A stretch of 64,000 nt of DNA from Pelecanus crispus (GCF_030463565.1 NC_134652.1:19941397-20005396); one strand, 5' to 3'; shown: positions 15,330 to 35,975, counted from the first letter of the stretch. Numbers and translations: made by a program. Notes: a model not told the origin generated them from the sequence alone.

Positions 15330-18300
15330 GGAAGAAAATGAGTTCAGCCCGGAAGTAAACATATAACCATTTAACGATGAATAGTGCATGTTTTCACATC
15401 AAAAGTCAACAGAACATAGCATAAGCTTGTATTAGTCCCCAGTCTGGTGTCAAGAAATGCTGTGATCACTGAAGTGACTGCTTTAAAGAAAATTCATGGC
15501 TAAGAAAAAGTACTTATTAAGCTATTCATTGTTGGGTTTTGGGGTTTTTTTTAATAAAAGGTTATTTCTGCTGAGGTCAGGTCTTCCATCCACTACCTCA
15601 CTCTATTTTCTTGTCAGCCAGGTCCCATATTCCTTGCTTTCATATGTATGGAAAAGTCAACTGGTCATGCTCATTTCCTCAAAAAAGTGCCTGTGCTGAA
15701 AGAACAGGATAAGGTTGATAAACCAGAATATGTGGAGTGGCACTTGGCCTTTAAATCCAAAAAGGCAGTCTCTAACACAAAGCAAATGAGAAGCAACCTT
15801 TCTGCAGACTTGAAGTACACCTCTTCCTCTGGCTCTTAAACTGCTAGTGGGATCTGAAGCCACATGTAAGTGCCTTCCACGGAGAAGCCACCTGAGTGAA
15901 AAGCAAGTGAACAAGGTGAGGCACCTGTTGTCACATGTTCCAGACTTCAGTAAGCTTCCACACTCTAGCACTGATTAGAAACAGGAGCAATCATGTGAGA
16001 CAAAAGTGTCAAAGATGAAACAGAAGTTCAAATATACTTTTTTACACTATCTGGACACCACCACCTATTTTTTGAAGTTTTTATTGATTCACCTACAATG
16101 ATGCAATAACAGTTCTAAATAACTTATTAAGGGTAAACACTGACTTGTCACTAGGATAGCGAGGAGACTTTACTGGATTTCAAAATCTACTCTGTATACT
16201 TTGTCAGTCACCTGTATGTTGTATCTCTGGAAAGAATCTATGTTGCCATGGAAAGGGTGATATAAGAAAAACTCCTGCATAGCAATGCTTCTTTAAGCTA
16301 AACCAACGTGCACATCTTTGTCCAGAGATTCACTGCAGGCACCTGAGAAGCAAGGAGAGGTCACAGTCCAAACCAACACATCAGTCTGCCTAACACCAGT
16401 GTCCTAGGGATAGCTATGCCCATCAGGACTAAATTAACATGGTGCAGTAATTTAGCTCAGTCATAGAATTGCTTGATTGTTCACCCGTTCAGTTACATAT
16501 CTGTAGGTTTATGCTTTTAAAAAGATCTATAGACATGACATGGACTGATTCCACCCAACTGTAACTTTGTTATGAACATGGAGGTGCACTCAGGCCAAGA
16601 ACCTGCAAGTTACCTGATTCTGTTTCCAAGTTGACACCTAAGTCCTTTGCGATTTCTGGTTGCATTGGTATTTACAGGTGGCAGAGGTTACACCATTCTC
16701 CAGCTCTTAGTCTGAGGTTCAAAACTTTCCCTTTGAATCTTTTTTTTTTTTTTTTTATAAAAATGTCATATAGATGTCAATGAAACACTAACTCTGTGAA
16801 AGCCTCTACCACACGTCCCTGCAATTATTCTTAGGCAATAACAAGCAAGAAAATGTTTATCTTTTCCCCACATTCTGAAGGCTCCATTAATATAGACAAC
16901 TGAGATCTTCCTGGGTAGCAAATAACCATATTAATTAATGAACGTGTGAAACAAAATACAAAGAAAGTGTACACTTGAAGGGACTATTTATATGTATGTG
17001 AGTTCCTGTAACTCCAATGGAGACAAATGGGAGATGCACATACAAACAACAGGGAGAATACATGCACCACGCTGAATGGAAAAAGGCAAGCCTGGAACAG
17101 AGTGGAATGCATAGAGGGATTTAAAGCAGGATTACAGATGCCTGTGGCAACTGCTCTCAATAAATTATAGTTAGATCAAAGAAAAACAGAATGCTTTGAT
17201 AAGAGATTAACAAGTGCCATTCTCAAATGTACAGTTGTAATTAAAAAAAATTACATTTTAACCCCTTACTCAAGGTATTATTGTTCTTTCTAGTTTTATT
17301 TATGAATGACTTCTGGCACCCAGGTATAAAGACAGCTTTTTCAATGTCTTCATTCTGTTACAACCAGCCATCAAATAAACACGCAATAATTTTTTTTATG
17401 CATGCACCAAGAGTTCTGATATGGGGCATGGGCTTGGGTGGGGGTGGTGGTGTCAATTTTAGAAAGCCTAGGTGACGCACTGCAGCAAAATGGCAAAGAG
17501 GTAATCAGGCAGCAAGGCTGCTGCTTTCCTTGAGTTGCTAGTTAAGTATTTACCAACTTATAATAAAGAGAAAAACAAAATTGGATTTGCTTTCATCTAT
17601 TTTCTAGAACCATTTCTTGCCCTAGAACATAATGAACATATGCACACTACTGCTTATGCAGCTCAGTAAAAATGTAGTTCTTTGAGAGGTCAGTGGAAAA
17701 TTAAGCAGTAATGTGAATATCCTTCCATCATCTTACACAAAATGTGAAGGTTGCTTCCTTTTTTGTTAACTTACAGCTAGCGTGGGAAGATGCGTTCTGA
17801 CTGTTCCTGTTCAGCATCAGAAAAGCGGGCAACCCAACACACGTTCTTCAGTGGCTCTGGGACTGCAGGAGTATTTGCAGGTGCTTGATGCTGCTTCAGA
17901 GCAGAAAGGATAGGACTTCTCTAAATCTGAGCATTTTAATGCTGCAGTTGTCTAGACATTTTTTCTTTGGAAAAATCACCTTCACATGACTATTCCTCAT
18001 TTCTGAAAAAAATTGTTCAGACAGTAAAAGTCAAATATGTCACTACAGCCTTATGATTTCATATCTGGGAACTGCCTCATCTAGACATTTTTTCATCTGA
18101 AGGTAAAAATCTACCATTTTCTCCCACTAGTTCCTGGTTGTGCAAATCATAAGTAGAAAGTCCTCTGCACTTGCAAGGTGCATTTAGTAGTTGACTTGAC
18201 TTTCTCGGTGAACTGGCACTGACAGTTCTAATATTTTACTTGGAATTAATTCATGTGGTTCAACAGGCTGGAGGTCTGCTTCATAGCCATATGTGTTCCT

Positions 18301-18352
18301 GTGAATGATACTGTAATGCCTTGAGAGCTCATGTTACCAAACATTCGTTCCC

Positions 18353-18380
18353 GATGAGAAGATGCTTTCATCTTCTCATC
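18353..18380. repeat. Perfect inverted repeat (12-bp stem, 4-nt loop)
   Basis: GATGAGAAGATG, CTTT loop, CATCTTCTCATC. The arms are exactly complementary. It lies in intergenic AT-rich DNA with no gene nearby. Confidence 0.9.
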
Positions 18381-20880
18381 AACAATTTATGGTTGATATA
18401 GAATGCGGTGCTCTTCCTCCTTTAAAAAACCCTAGTGAAAGCAGCATCATTTCCAACCTCATCAGCACTAAGCTATACAATTTTCCATGAAATCTGAGGC
18501 ATTAAGCTGAGGGAAGCATGGATGTGTACTGTTGGGATTAATTTCTTCAAGTTTTACTAGGACAAGGTGGTATCACAAATTCAGTGTTTGAAGTCCCTGT
18601 GTTTGTGCTTCTGGGACAGAGGCTGCACATGGCAGTAGGTCTCAAAAATTAAATGACCATCGTAGGACGTAGAATACACCTATAGTGTTCTTATTGTTGG
18701 GTAGATGTTAAAGCACATGGCAGTGCTTTATTTTGGCTCTTTTTGGAATATATTTTTCCTCTTGTTGCTGATTTATTGATTGACTGACTTTTGATCAAAG
18801 CAACAATTCTTATATCTTCCATCTGTGCAGGTCACCTAGTAGGGATTTCTGATAGGAGGTGACAAACGTCATATACCTCTCAAGTGAATCTTTTTTTTTT
18901 TTTCTCCTCAAAAGAGAGGGAAAAAAATTTCCCTGATTTCTATGATCAAACACTAAAAGAGGAAAGAACGCCCAATAGGAAATTGCGAGGATAAACACAA
19001 ATTAATTTGTACCTAGCTACAAACTCAGCAGTCTGGCATGCCGAGCAAGCATGTGCAAACATTAGAGTTTGACTGTGACCATGAGTTTGGCCTTTGACAA
19101 ATAAGGCTCAAGAACATTGAAAAGGAAAGGAAAACATTTTTCTAGCCTATTTGGGCTGGCAATCAAAGTTATTTATCCTATACTGTCCTTTCCTATACTT
19201 GCTTCAGGAAAGCCGGGAACCCAGTGGAATTTAGACGGACAAGCAATGTTTCAATATTTCTCTTCAACTTTCTGCCAAAACTAAGAATTGCAGAGAGACT
19301 TTACGATGAAAGAGACTTTACGAAAAAAAAAATAACTAGCCAAAACTGTGCTATGTTTCACAAGCTGCAGCTTCCTGGCTAAGATCCAGGTGATTTCTTA
19401 TTTCCTCCAGACCAGTTCTCCCACTCATGCTGCTAAGCAGGAAAGCAATGCCCTTTCCTCTCCTCATCATGCAACATGATATAAAAACATAAGGTTACTC
19501 AATGGAATTGAATGGCCACGCACTTGAAATTAAGACAACACAGGGGTCTGAATCAGGGTGTCAGAGAAGGTAGCGGCCTCTTCTTTCCATTCAGATGGGA
19601 ACATCACTGAATGTATTCAGTTCTGAGGTCGCCTAGCAAGAACCCTTGGCCATCTGAAAAGTTGGGCATATATAAATGAGAATGCCCTTCGGTTCTCTCA
19701 CTTTCTTGATTTTTTTTTTTCTTGTATACATCAGAAAAAGGAAAGTATGTGTCTGTTTCTTCCTTTCTTCACTATGAAATTCAGTGTTTCATTTGGGTTA
19801 ATGCTGTGCTGTATCCTCCCCCTCGATCCCCTGAGGGGAGGAAAAAAGAAAGACTCGGGAGAGCCTTCATCATGTTATGGTGAGAACAGCCTAACCCTAC
19901 ACTGGCTTTGTCACACAGATGGTCTAGAAAGACATGAAAAAAAAAAAGCAAAGATCATAGAAAATTTCTTACAGGGTATGCTAGTTCGATATGGGCAGAG
20001 AATGGGCTTAGTACAGCCTCAGCAAGAACTGGCTAGTCACAGCCTAGTGACCTTTCTAGCTCCTTAATTTGGATAACAACAGATTTTGGGGTGAAAAGGC
20101 CTACCCCGTGGTCTCCTTATCCAGCTGACTCTGGTGTGGAAGATGCCTTTGCTGAGAGAAAATAGCTATTGGGGAAATTTTTGGTATTTCTCTTGTGAAA
20201 TAACAACTTACTAAAAATAGTGCCTGCAGATGAATACATTGCAGTTTGCAGGCCCAGAGAAACCAATTTAGATCATTCACTCCTCTTTTCTCCTTTTTCA
20301 TGCATTCCCTACATTTTCTCCTGAAATAAAACAGAATACAGAAATCCCATGCCAAAGTGTTGTAACAGACTTCTGTAAAACTTCTGTGTGTTGCAGATAA
20401 GCACAAGGTTTTTTCCAAGTTCATCATCTGACATAAATTTGCCTCTGATTATGATACTTTAGAGGAAAAGGTGGGCTTGGGGTTTTTTGTTTCTTGGTTT
20501 GTTTTTGTTTGGTTGGTTTTTAATTAATCCCTTCTCTAAAATTAAACTCCAATTGCATTTTTAGTATATGCACTGTACCTGTAACAAGTTGTTAAGAAAG
20601 AGAAAATTGATTTTTCCATCTGTGTTTGCAGTCACAGAACTACTCACCCTCTAGCCCCAAGAGGATGACCAACATAACATAATGTAATGTAATTCCAAAG
20701 TTGCATCAATGCTTTTCTACCCTCACTGGTATTACGGCAATTAAAGGAGATATTTGTTAAAAATAGCTTGGATACATATCCAATAGTATCTCACTGCCAA
20801 TGAAACCTCATCTCATGAAAGGGGGGAAAAAGCTTTTCAGCAAATTTAATGTGAAGCAGATTTATGCATTTAATCGCAAT

Positions 20881-20935
20881 ATGTTAAAAGAAAAAAAAAA
20901 ACAAACCCAAAACCAACCCAAAAAACCCCAAACCC
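20881..20935. repeat. A-rich/CCAAA simple repeat
   Basis: Poly-A followed by AAACCCAAAACCAACCCAAA-type low-complexity sequence. The same composition recurs at 42260-42330 and 52770-52800, and as its complement at 20478-20521 and 23660-23692. Confidence 0.7.
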
Positions 20936-21024
20936 ATAAAAGGGTTGTTTTTCCCAGGTAATAGTGATTTTCAAAATCTCTTCAACCTGTTTCTAACATT
21001 ATAGAGGATATGGTTTCAATAAAT

Positions 21025-21041
21025 GAGAGAGAGAGAGAGAG
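21025..21041. repeat. (GA)n microsatellite
   Basis: About eight GA units between AAAT and GGCTGC. Confidence 0.85.
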
Positions 21042-21639
21042 GCTGCTATGCCTGAGTGCAGGTATTATGCCAGTGCTGTGACATACTATTGTTTTGCTAA
21101 GATATTATAAAATCAATGTTCTATGAAAACATTCTCATATTTTTAAGCAAAATCCATCCAATTATTTCTCACCTTGATTCCCTGAGGTCCTGTTTATTCA
21201 CAAGGTGCAGGAACCTTCCTGAGTTAGAGCATCCGCTTGGGTTGCACCTGAAGATCTCACAGGCCAGCCTCAGTGCCAGTAAAGCAGAGAAGCTCCCTTT
21301 TGTTTTTCCTTAGCTCCCAAGATATTTCAACTGGCTGAAAATGATGAAAGAGAACAACAGGCAGGCTGACCTGACTTGGCTCTGGGCACACAAGGGGAAG
21401 GGTTAACCAAAGCTTTATCAAGAAAGAATTGGACACTTCACATGCAATGAATGCCAATCCATGTGGCTGGATACAAAGCGGATCTTTTTAAACAAGTCTT
21501 TTTTCACAGGATAAAAGGTCTGGTTGAGAGTAGCATTCACATTAATTCACATTACAGTTTACTTGGGTCTTGCCAAAGTATTTCATTTCATGGCATATGT
21601 TGGTATCATTAAAAAGCATGTATTATATGGAATTAAAAG

Positions 21640-22220
21640 GATGCACGTCGGAAGAACTAAAAGCTGGCTCCCTGACAGATCACAAAGTTGTGAGAGTAAC
21701 AAGTGGAACTATTTCCAGCAGATTCCCACAAGGATCAGTTCCTGGTACAACATCGTTTAGTATTTTCATCACGTGTCCAAACAATGATGTAAAATCAGTC
21801 CCAAGATGGCTGGGGGCTGGAGCACTTACCCTGTAAGAAACGGCTGGGTGAACTGGACTTGTTCAGTCTGAAGAAGACAAGGTTTCAGGGAAACTAAAAG
21901 CAGCCTACAAGGAGCTTACAAAGAAGCAGAGCCAGGCTCTTTACAGAGGTTTATGGGAGGAGAATGGGAGACCGTGATCATGTATTGAAACAGGGGAAAT
22001 TTCAGCTGTATATAAGGAAAAAAAATCACTATGAGGATACTCAGGCATTGGATCAGGACAACCAGGGAGGTCATGAAAGATTTGTCCTTGGAGGTTTTTA
22101 AGATCTGACTAATGAAGCCCTGAGCAACCTTACATGAATTCAGTTTTGACTCTGTTTAAGAAGAAGTTTGGACTAGATGACCTCCCAAGGTCCTCCCTGT
22201 TATAGCATGTTATGACTGTA
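21640..22220 (+). mobile_element. Degenerate CR1 LINE, reverse transcriptase fragment plus 3' tail
   Basis: At about 21690-21770 the translation contains PQGSVPG followed by FSIFI, the decayed CR1 RT motif (family: VPQGSVLGP...LFNIFIND). From about 21800 the 3' region follows: CTGGAGCACTTACCCTGTAAGAAACGG-like, GTTCAGTCTGAAGAAGACAA, GAGCCAGGCTCTTTACAG and the end GGACTAGATGACCTCCCAAGG. Part between the RT and the tail is deleted. The element is non-functional. The 5' boundary is uncertain. Confidence 0.85.
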
Positions 22221-25200
22221 ATTTGGTCGATTCTGCCTGGAGAGCGATTTGGGGATCCTGTTAGATAACTACATCAACGTGTGCTGTAATGTAATGCTAC
22301 AGGGAAAAACAATGGTTGGATGTTACTTGGCCACTGCTGGTGAGCACCCCCACATAAAATCTGACACCTTTGCAGAATGGAATTCCCAAAATTCAAGCAG
22401 CCAGCTGCAAGTGACCATTGGTCCCTCAGGAACAGCCCATGAAGCCTGGCATCGCTGTCTGATGGAGCCCTCCTGTGTCTCCTGAGCCGCTGCTTTTGCT
22501 GTGTAAGTGAAGAGGAGGACAGCCAGGACCTGGATTTTTTTTCCACATCAACAAGAAACAGTCCTGTGCATGCCATGCAGTATTTCAGAGGGATGTTTGT
22601 ATCTCCGCAAACTATAGCATAGCCTTACGTTTACACACCAAAAAGGCATTGTACTACTGGGATGAGAGGGAGTACTTATGAGCTTTCAGGCAAAGGTATA
22701 GCAAGATGCAGTTTTAAGTTAGACAATGTAAAATTCGAAATAAAAAACTGAGGGAAAGTTAAAAAATGTCACAGCTTCTCTGGAGTGAAGCTGAATTCTC
22801 CCTTGCTGCCAACCAAAAGCATCGACTATGATTACTGCAGAGCAGTTGGCCAGCATAGGTACCTGTTGGATCATGACTCAAGTGACCAGGATTTGCAGGC
22901 ATGCTCTCACTGTAAGGATAACAACTCGCTCTGCAATTCCCTAGTTTAAGCACTTTTCCTTTCCTGACTGACTCAGAGTTGTTCTGGAGCATTTATGAAT
23001 GGCAGAAACCTTTTAGACACCTCTGTGTCTAAAGAAGACAGAAGAGCCTTTTTGCAACAGCTGAGGGAATGTTGTATGTCCTTGACCACACAAAAATGTA
23101 GTCAGAGGTTTCATGAACAGAGCATCAGCACAGGTGTGCTGGAGCAGCAGGACCTTGACCTGTATCGCTGACTGTGAAGGCCACGTAGCCAGTAGACAAA
23201 CCCATTTGACCACAGATAACAACCCTTCGGGTGTGTTTTGCTGCACTTGCTTGTTAACTGAGCCCCATTAAGATGAATTAGCCAGATTCACATGTCGTAC
23301 AAATGCCATGATGATAAAGCTCAAGGCCTCAGATAAATTCAAATCCCTTGATTTTAAATAGAAATCACTGTATTTTTTTGCCATTATGTGAAATCCCCAA
23401 GCCTAACGTCATTTGAGGAGGGGTTTTTTAAGTCCTACAGTAAGTGATGCAACTGTTGACTCATTGCTGGTTTAGGTTTTGACACCAGAGGACTGCGCTG
23501 GCCAGACCAGCAACATGCCAGACTATGACTTCTTTGTTTCTTCAATAACAACTGATCTAAACAAATTGAATTTATAGCTGCATCCTTCTGCTAATTTAAT
23601 AATTTCTCATATTCTAATTTTGTACTTGAAACTAACTTTATATTCCTAGGTGAAATAGTTTTTGGTTTGGGTTTGGTTTTTTTTTCCCCCCCCTAAGGAG
23701 ACAATGTGTTTCTCTTTAGCAGTTTTATACACAAAAATATACATTGATGAGAAGTCTCCAAGTTGTTTTAAACAGATGATGTAGTAATTCCCTGGTCACT
23801 TTAGAAAAAGCAGACATATATATTGCTATGTTGAAAAAGTTACAGCATGAGTGGTATAATTTGCGTATTATAGTTAACTCGTACCCAAACAGCTTTTTGA
23901 CAATTAGTATCAAAGAGTATATGTTAGACAAATAAAAGCGTTTCGTGCCTTTTATGGAAAACAAAGAGCTAAAAAAGAGGAGGAAACAAATACAGTTCTT
24001 GCAATATACTATTGTTTACTGCCCTGTTGTGTGTGTATATATGTACAGCGTGCTGGGTGCTCATGCATACTGAGAAAGAAACAAGCCATTGCACACCAAC
24101 AGATCACTAATCCGGGAGGAGTAACCTGTGGGTTACTGCTTCTTACGTATACCTTGGGTATCTTGACTGCACACACATGAAACATAGTTTGCTGGATGAA
24201 TACCCTCTTAGGTGCATACCCACTCCCCAGCAACTGATTTTTTCATACCTTTACTTATTTAGCAGCAGGAGACGGACAGAGACAGCCAGGAACAATGGCA
24301 TTCCAAAGAGCAACATCTTCAGATGCAAGGACAGAGCCAAGGGCAGAGCGCTGGAAAATGTAAGATAGCCGAGTACAGCAGTGACGGCATTGAAAACATG
24401 ATGGTAATACACTGGACAGGAGGCGGCAATATCATCTGTATCACACATAATGCTTTCACTCTACCATTAATCTCTTTAAATAATTAATTACAAAAATTCT
24501 TTACACTATTCAGACAACTTGTCTTTTGATAGCAGGGAACAGGGTGTGCCATAGAGTTTTCTCTCTGTCATGCTGAGCCTACTGCCCTTTTGTGTTTTTC
24601 TCTGTGAAGTTTTTTTGTGACAATATCCGATTGCCTTACACCTTGCAGATCATTGCTCTGCCCTTATCCTTTAGCAGAGCGGCAAGAGTTTTTCAGATTC
24701 CCGTTACGCATCTCCCACTGACCATCTGCTATTACCACCTTAACGAGAAATCACTTGTTGAAAGGTGATTAAGTGGTTATGGTCCAGCACAAGGTTGCAA
24801 GCTCATTATACTACTTCCCCCTCCAATATTAAGCAATAGCAATAAGCATCCAGCCAGAGTCTTAGCTGATATTAATCAGTGCATTTCTACTATTTCAGTA
24901 GGGTTACCTTGGTTTACATGACATTTAGCTTAAAAGCATTTACCATTATGTTAATTTAGATTCCAGCCTTTGGTTAAAGTGGGTTTCTGTGTGCCACCCT
25001 TTTCACAGAAACTCAGGATAATCAAGGAAGTTTCTTTTCTATTCTTTATTATTCTTTTAGTCATCAGGGACAGGATGTCTTAAATATAATTAGTGAATGC
25101 AGCTGGGGTTTTTTGGTAGCGCTCATGATGTAAGAAGTGGGTTTGTGTTTCCCCTCGGGGCACTGAGGTTTACTGTAAAGCTACTCCGGGCTCTGGATTT

Positions 25201-26919
25201 ATGTACCGTTTACAGAGAAAGATCTATCCTCTTAAACCTTCCAGTTTAGGTTTTGCTGAGTCAGTTTTATATATCAGGCTGTTTTAAAAAAAAAAGGAAA
25301 GCGAGAAAAAAGAAAAGTAAGCTTCAGATACACTAGGGCTGGAGGTAGTTCACAGCTTCTTAAACAGTTCTTGTTCTTAAAGCAACCCCCTATATTTCTC
25401 TTCCCGCATCAGGTCTCCAACTGCGATCTGTTTTCACTAAAGCAGAAGCGGTCTTTGCAGCCATCCTGTTAGGGCTGTGGATTTCAAGACAATCTCCCAA
25501 ATAAGCATTGCAGAACAAAACAGACTGAGATAAGCTGTTACAGCACATTTATAAACAAGAAAAAACCAAACCAAGCTGCCTCTTATCATAGAGATGTATA
25601 GCAGGAGTACAAAACTGCTGTGAAAGAAAGCCAGGCAGTGTGATTCAGGACATACCACTCTGGGGGAGTGATAGCCTGGCTGTACTTAGGTTTGGAAAAA
25701 AATGTTCTGAAAGGTTCTCTTGCTGCCACATACTCTATTTTAGTTCTGGGGCTCATCCTCTAATGTCATATATATTCTGAGTAGTAAAGGAACCACCTGA
25801 TGGCCAGCTTCATTTCAGGGAAAGGGAGGGCATAGGTATGATGGGCACTAGAAGACAAGTTTGGATGTACTCAGATTACTGGGAGATAGTTCAGAGGAGA
25901 GACACCTTGAAAGGTCAGTGTCAGGAACGCAGCATGCTAATGATGCTAATGATATAAACAACACCCAAGATAGATAGGTCTTGATTTGGTGAAGGACTTA
26001 TGAACATGTACTTGAAGCACCTGAGCAGCTGTATTCATTTCAGCCAGGTGACCTGGATGCCTACAGCCAGGCTTATACTTCACCACACAAGAGCTCCAAG
26101 CATCGCAGAATGACAGAACTGATATTTCTTGGCATTCATCCACACTCTTTAAATGCAAAAATTAGTGCATCTTCCTTTTATAAAATAGCCTTCTGCTGGT
26201 GTTCATTCTCCTGCTTCCAGACTACTCTGATTCATGGCACAAGAAAAGCTTGCACCTTTATTTTTCCCAAAGGACTTGAGTCCTTTTCCCCCAAAACACA
26301 CACGTCATCTGTATATATCTGTCCATATCCCATCTTATCTCCAAAAATGAACAAATCACTTCTGTGCCCCCATTCTCCCATATCCAAAAGGAAAATATTG
26401 CCTGAAAAAACAGTATTTGTTTTACTTTTTTTTAGCATAATAGGACATAATTTATTATTCTGCTTATGATCACTGACAAAATCCCGGAAAAATGCAAAGC
26501 TTGCTGTTTTGAGATCTTATACTGATTGTAACTTATCATGTCATAGGCCCTTTTAGCACCAGAGACATCATTCTGGCTTAGTAATCCCTTCAGAGAATTC
26601 CTTCCAACAAATATAGAAGACTGCCATCATGATGAGAAAAATCCTTTCCCCTAAAACTGTTTATCATCCAAGAATAAATAGCAATGAAAAGAATGGCTTT
26701 CCGAGACTTACGGGCTCATAATCCATTTATCAGGAAGATATTACTACAAGTATTGTACATAAGCCACTTACCCTTTCCAGTGTCTTACAGTCATCTGAAT
26801 GTCAGTTTAAAAAAAAATTAGAAAAAAGACGATGAAGTTATAATGCTATATCAACAGACAGCTGTCCTAGTGGGCACTGGGAACACAGAATGACTCGCAT
26901 TGCTGAGCCGTGTGGTCAT
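22221..26919. other. Intergenic, upstream of ANKRD1, no gene recognised
   Basis: No coding exons recognised. It contains a T/C-rich low-complexity tract (23660-23692) and a direct repeat CTAATGATG at about 25937-25951. As the 5' flank of ANKRD1 it is the natural place for muscle enhancers, but I can point to no conserved block without alignment. Confidence 0.55.
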
Positions 26920-26926
26920 TGCCAAA

Positions 26927-27068
26927 GGAATGATGAGCTCACATTCCATTCCAATTCACATACTCGGTGTGGTTAGACTGTGAGGCTCACCCTTCCTCGC
27001 CCAACTGACGCCCCCCTGCCCCTGCCCCCCCCCGACACCAGATCTGGCTCGTTAACATGTCTGGAATG
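26927..27068 (+). promoter_or_regulatory. Cluster of four TEAD (M-CAT) hexamers
   Basis: GGAATG at 26927-26932, two overlapping CATTCC hexamers at 26942-26947 and 26947-26952, and GGAATG at 27063-27068. CATTCC is the TEAD core. ANKRD1 is a standard YAP/TEAD target, and its mammalian promoter also carries several CATTCC copies. Confidence 0.65.
27008..27035. repeat. C-rich tract in ANKRD1 promoter
   Basis: Runs of C6, C4 and C9 about 130 bp upstream of the TATA box; a possible Sp1/KLF-type or structure-forming element. Confidence 0.6.
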
Positions 27069-27259
27069 AGCGCAAGCCTACCTCTCAGCTGGCAAGCCCA
27101 AGGGGCATACTTGGATTCCCAGGTTGGAAGATTATCTCATTCAAGCACAGCTCTCCCAAAGATATATAAGCAAAGCTAGTGTGGTGGTCCCTGCAGAGCT
27201 GGCTTGAGCACTTGGGAGTTTCAGCCATACAGGAGTACAACCTTCAAACGCTGGCAAAT

Positions 27260-35182
<7,923 letters not shown>

Positions 35183-35395
35183 AGAGAGAAACCAGACCGC
35201 TCTCTTTTTGCTGCTTTTAAATGCTTCACATAAACCTGGAGGAAAATAGCCCTGAAGATAGTATTTTTATTGAAAATATTTATGGTACTGGATTATTTGA
35301 GGTGCCTTCACAGAAAACTGCAAACCAAACATGCAAAGAAATAATTTTATAGGGCAGGTTGAGTGTTAAAATTCCACTGGTTCTAAAATGGCTTT

Positions 35396-35425
35396 ATTTA
35401 TTACTATTTATTATTTATTTATTTA
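35396..35425 (+). promoter_or_regulatory. AU-rich element (five AUUUA pentamers) in ANKRD1 3' UTR
   Basis: ATTTA occurs at 35396, 35406, 35413, 35417 and 35421, the last three overlapping. Such clusters recruit TTP/HuR-class proteins and shorten mRNA half-life, which fits a rapidly induced gene (inference). Confidence 0.65.
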
Positions 35426-35965
35426 AAAAGTAATTTTTAATGACTCAATATTATTGCAGCTTTTTTTTTAAATAGAGCTACCAATCTTTGCTAGCAACAT
35501 AAATCCTTTCATCTTAGATGGCAGTATTTCCAACTACATTAGCAGCTTCCCTGAAGCCTTCCAATAGCTCTAAATAGTGAATACTTGCAACTGTTGCCTT
35601 GTCTCTGCCAAATTCTCACTATTAAAATAATATGTTAAATGAGCAGTGATATGTGGAAGAGCAATGGAGGAAGGTGTACTGAGGTGCCAAGCGGATTTAA
35701 AGAAGCAGCTGAATAATGGGGTTTACACAGGGTTTGGCAATCATGGTCAGTGAAGAGCTCAAGGACAGAGCTCCAACCACCATGGAACTGTTTGGACTGT
35801 GGGATGCAGATGCAATTTTATGAAGGTGAGAGGAGACAGTATCAGGAATGTGAATTTTAAGCTAGACTACTATGAAGTCTGATGACTGAAGAATGCAAAA
35901 ACAGATTATGTATATTTGTAAATTTGTACTGCTTTTTCTGTACATTTTGTACCGATCTATTTCAG

Positions 35966-35975
35966 ATTAAATAAA
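35966..35975 (+). terminator. ANKRD1 polyadenylation signal
   Basis: ATTAAATAAA contains overlapping ATTAAA and AATAAA about 790 nt after the stop codon. It is followed about 15-25 nt later by a T/G-rich stretch (GTGGTTCTTTTTATTTG), the usual downstream element. Confidence 0.75.

Larger units (their letters stand above)
15335..21639. other. Intergenic, no gene recognised
   Basis: AT-rich DNA with poly-T tracts (16739-16757, 18891-18903), a G/T-rich stretch at 17430-17455 and the perfect hairpin at 18353. No supportable exons. Confidence 0.6.
26920..27259 (+). promoter_or_regulatory. ANKRD1: ANKRD1 proximal promoter and 5' UTR
   Basis: TATA-like GATATATAAG sits at 27161-27170, about 95 nt before the first ATG, so transcription likely starts near 27190-27200 (inference). 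Upstream are an AGATAA GATA site on the - strand (27132-27137), a CAGCTG E-box (27086-27091), a C-rich tract (27010-27035) and four CATTCC/GGAATG hexamers. GATA4, Nkx2.5 and TEAD/YAP regulation of ANKRD1 is established knowledge; that these copies are functional is inferred. Confidence 0.75.
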
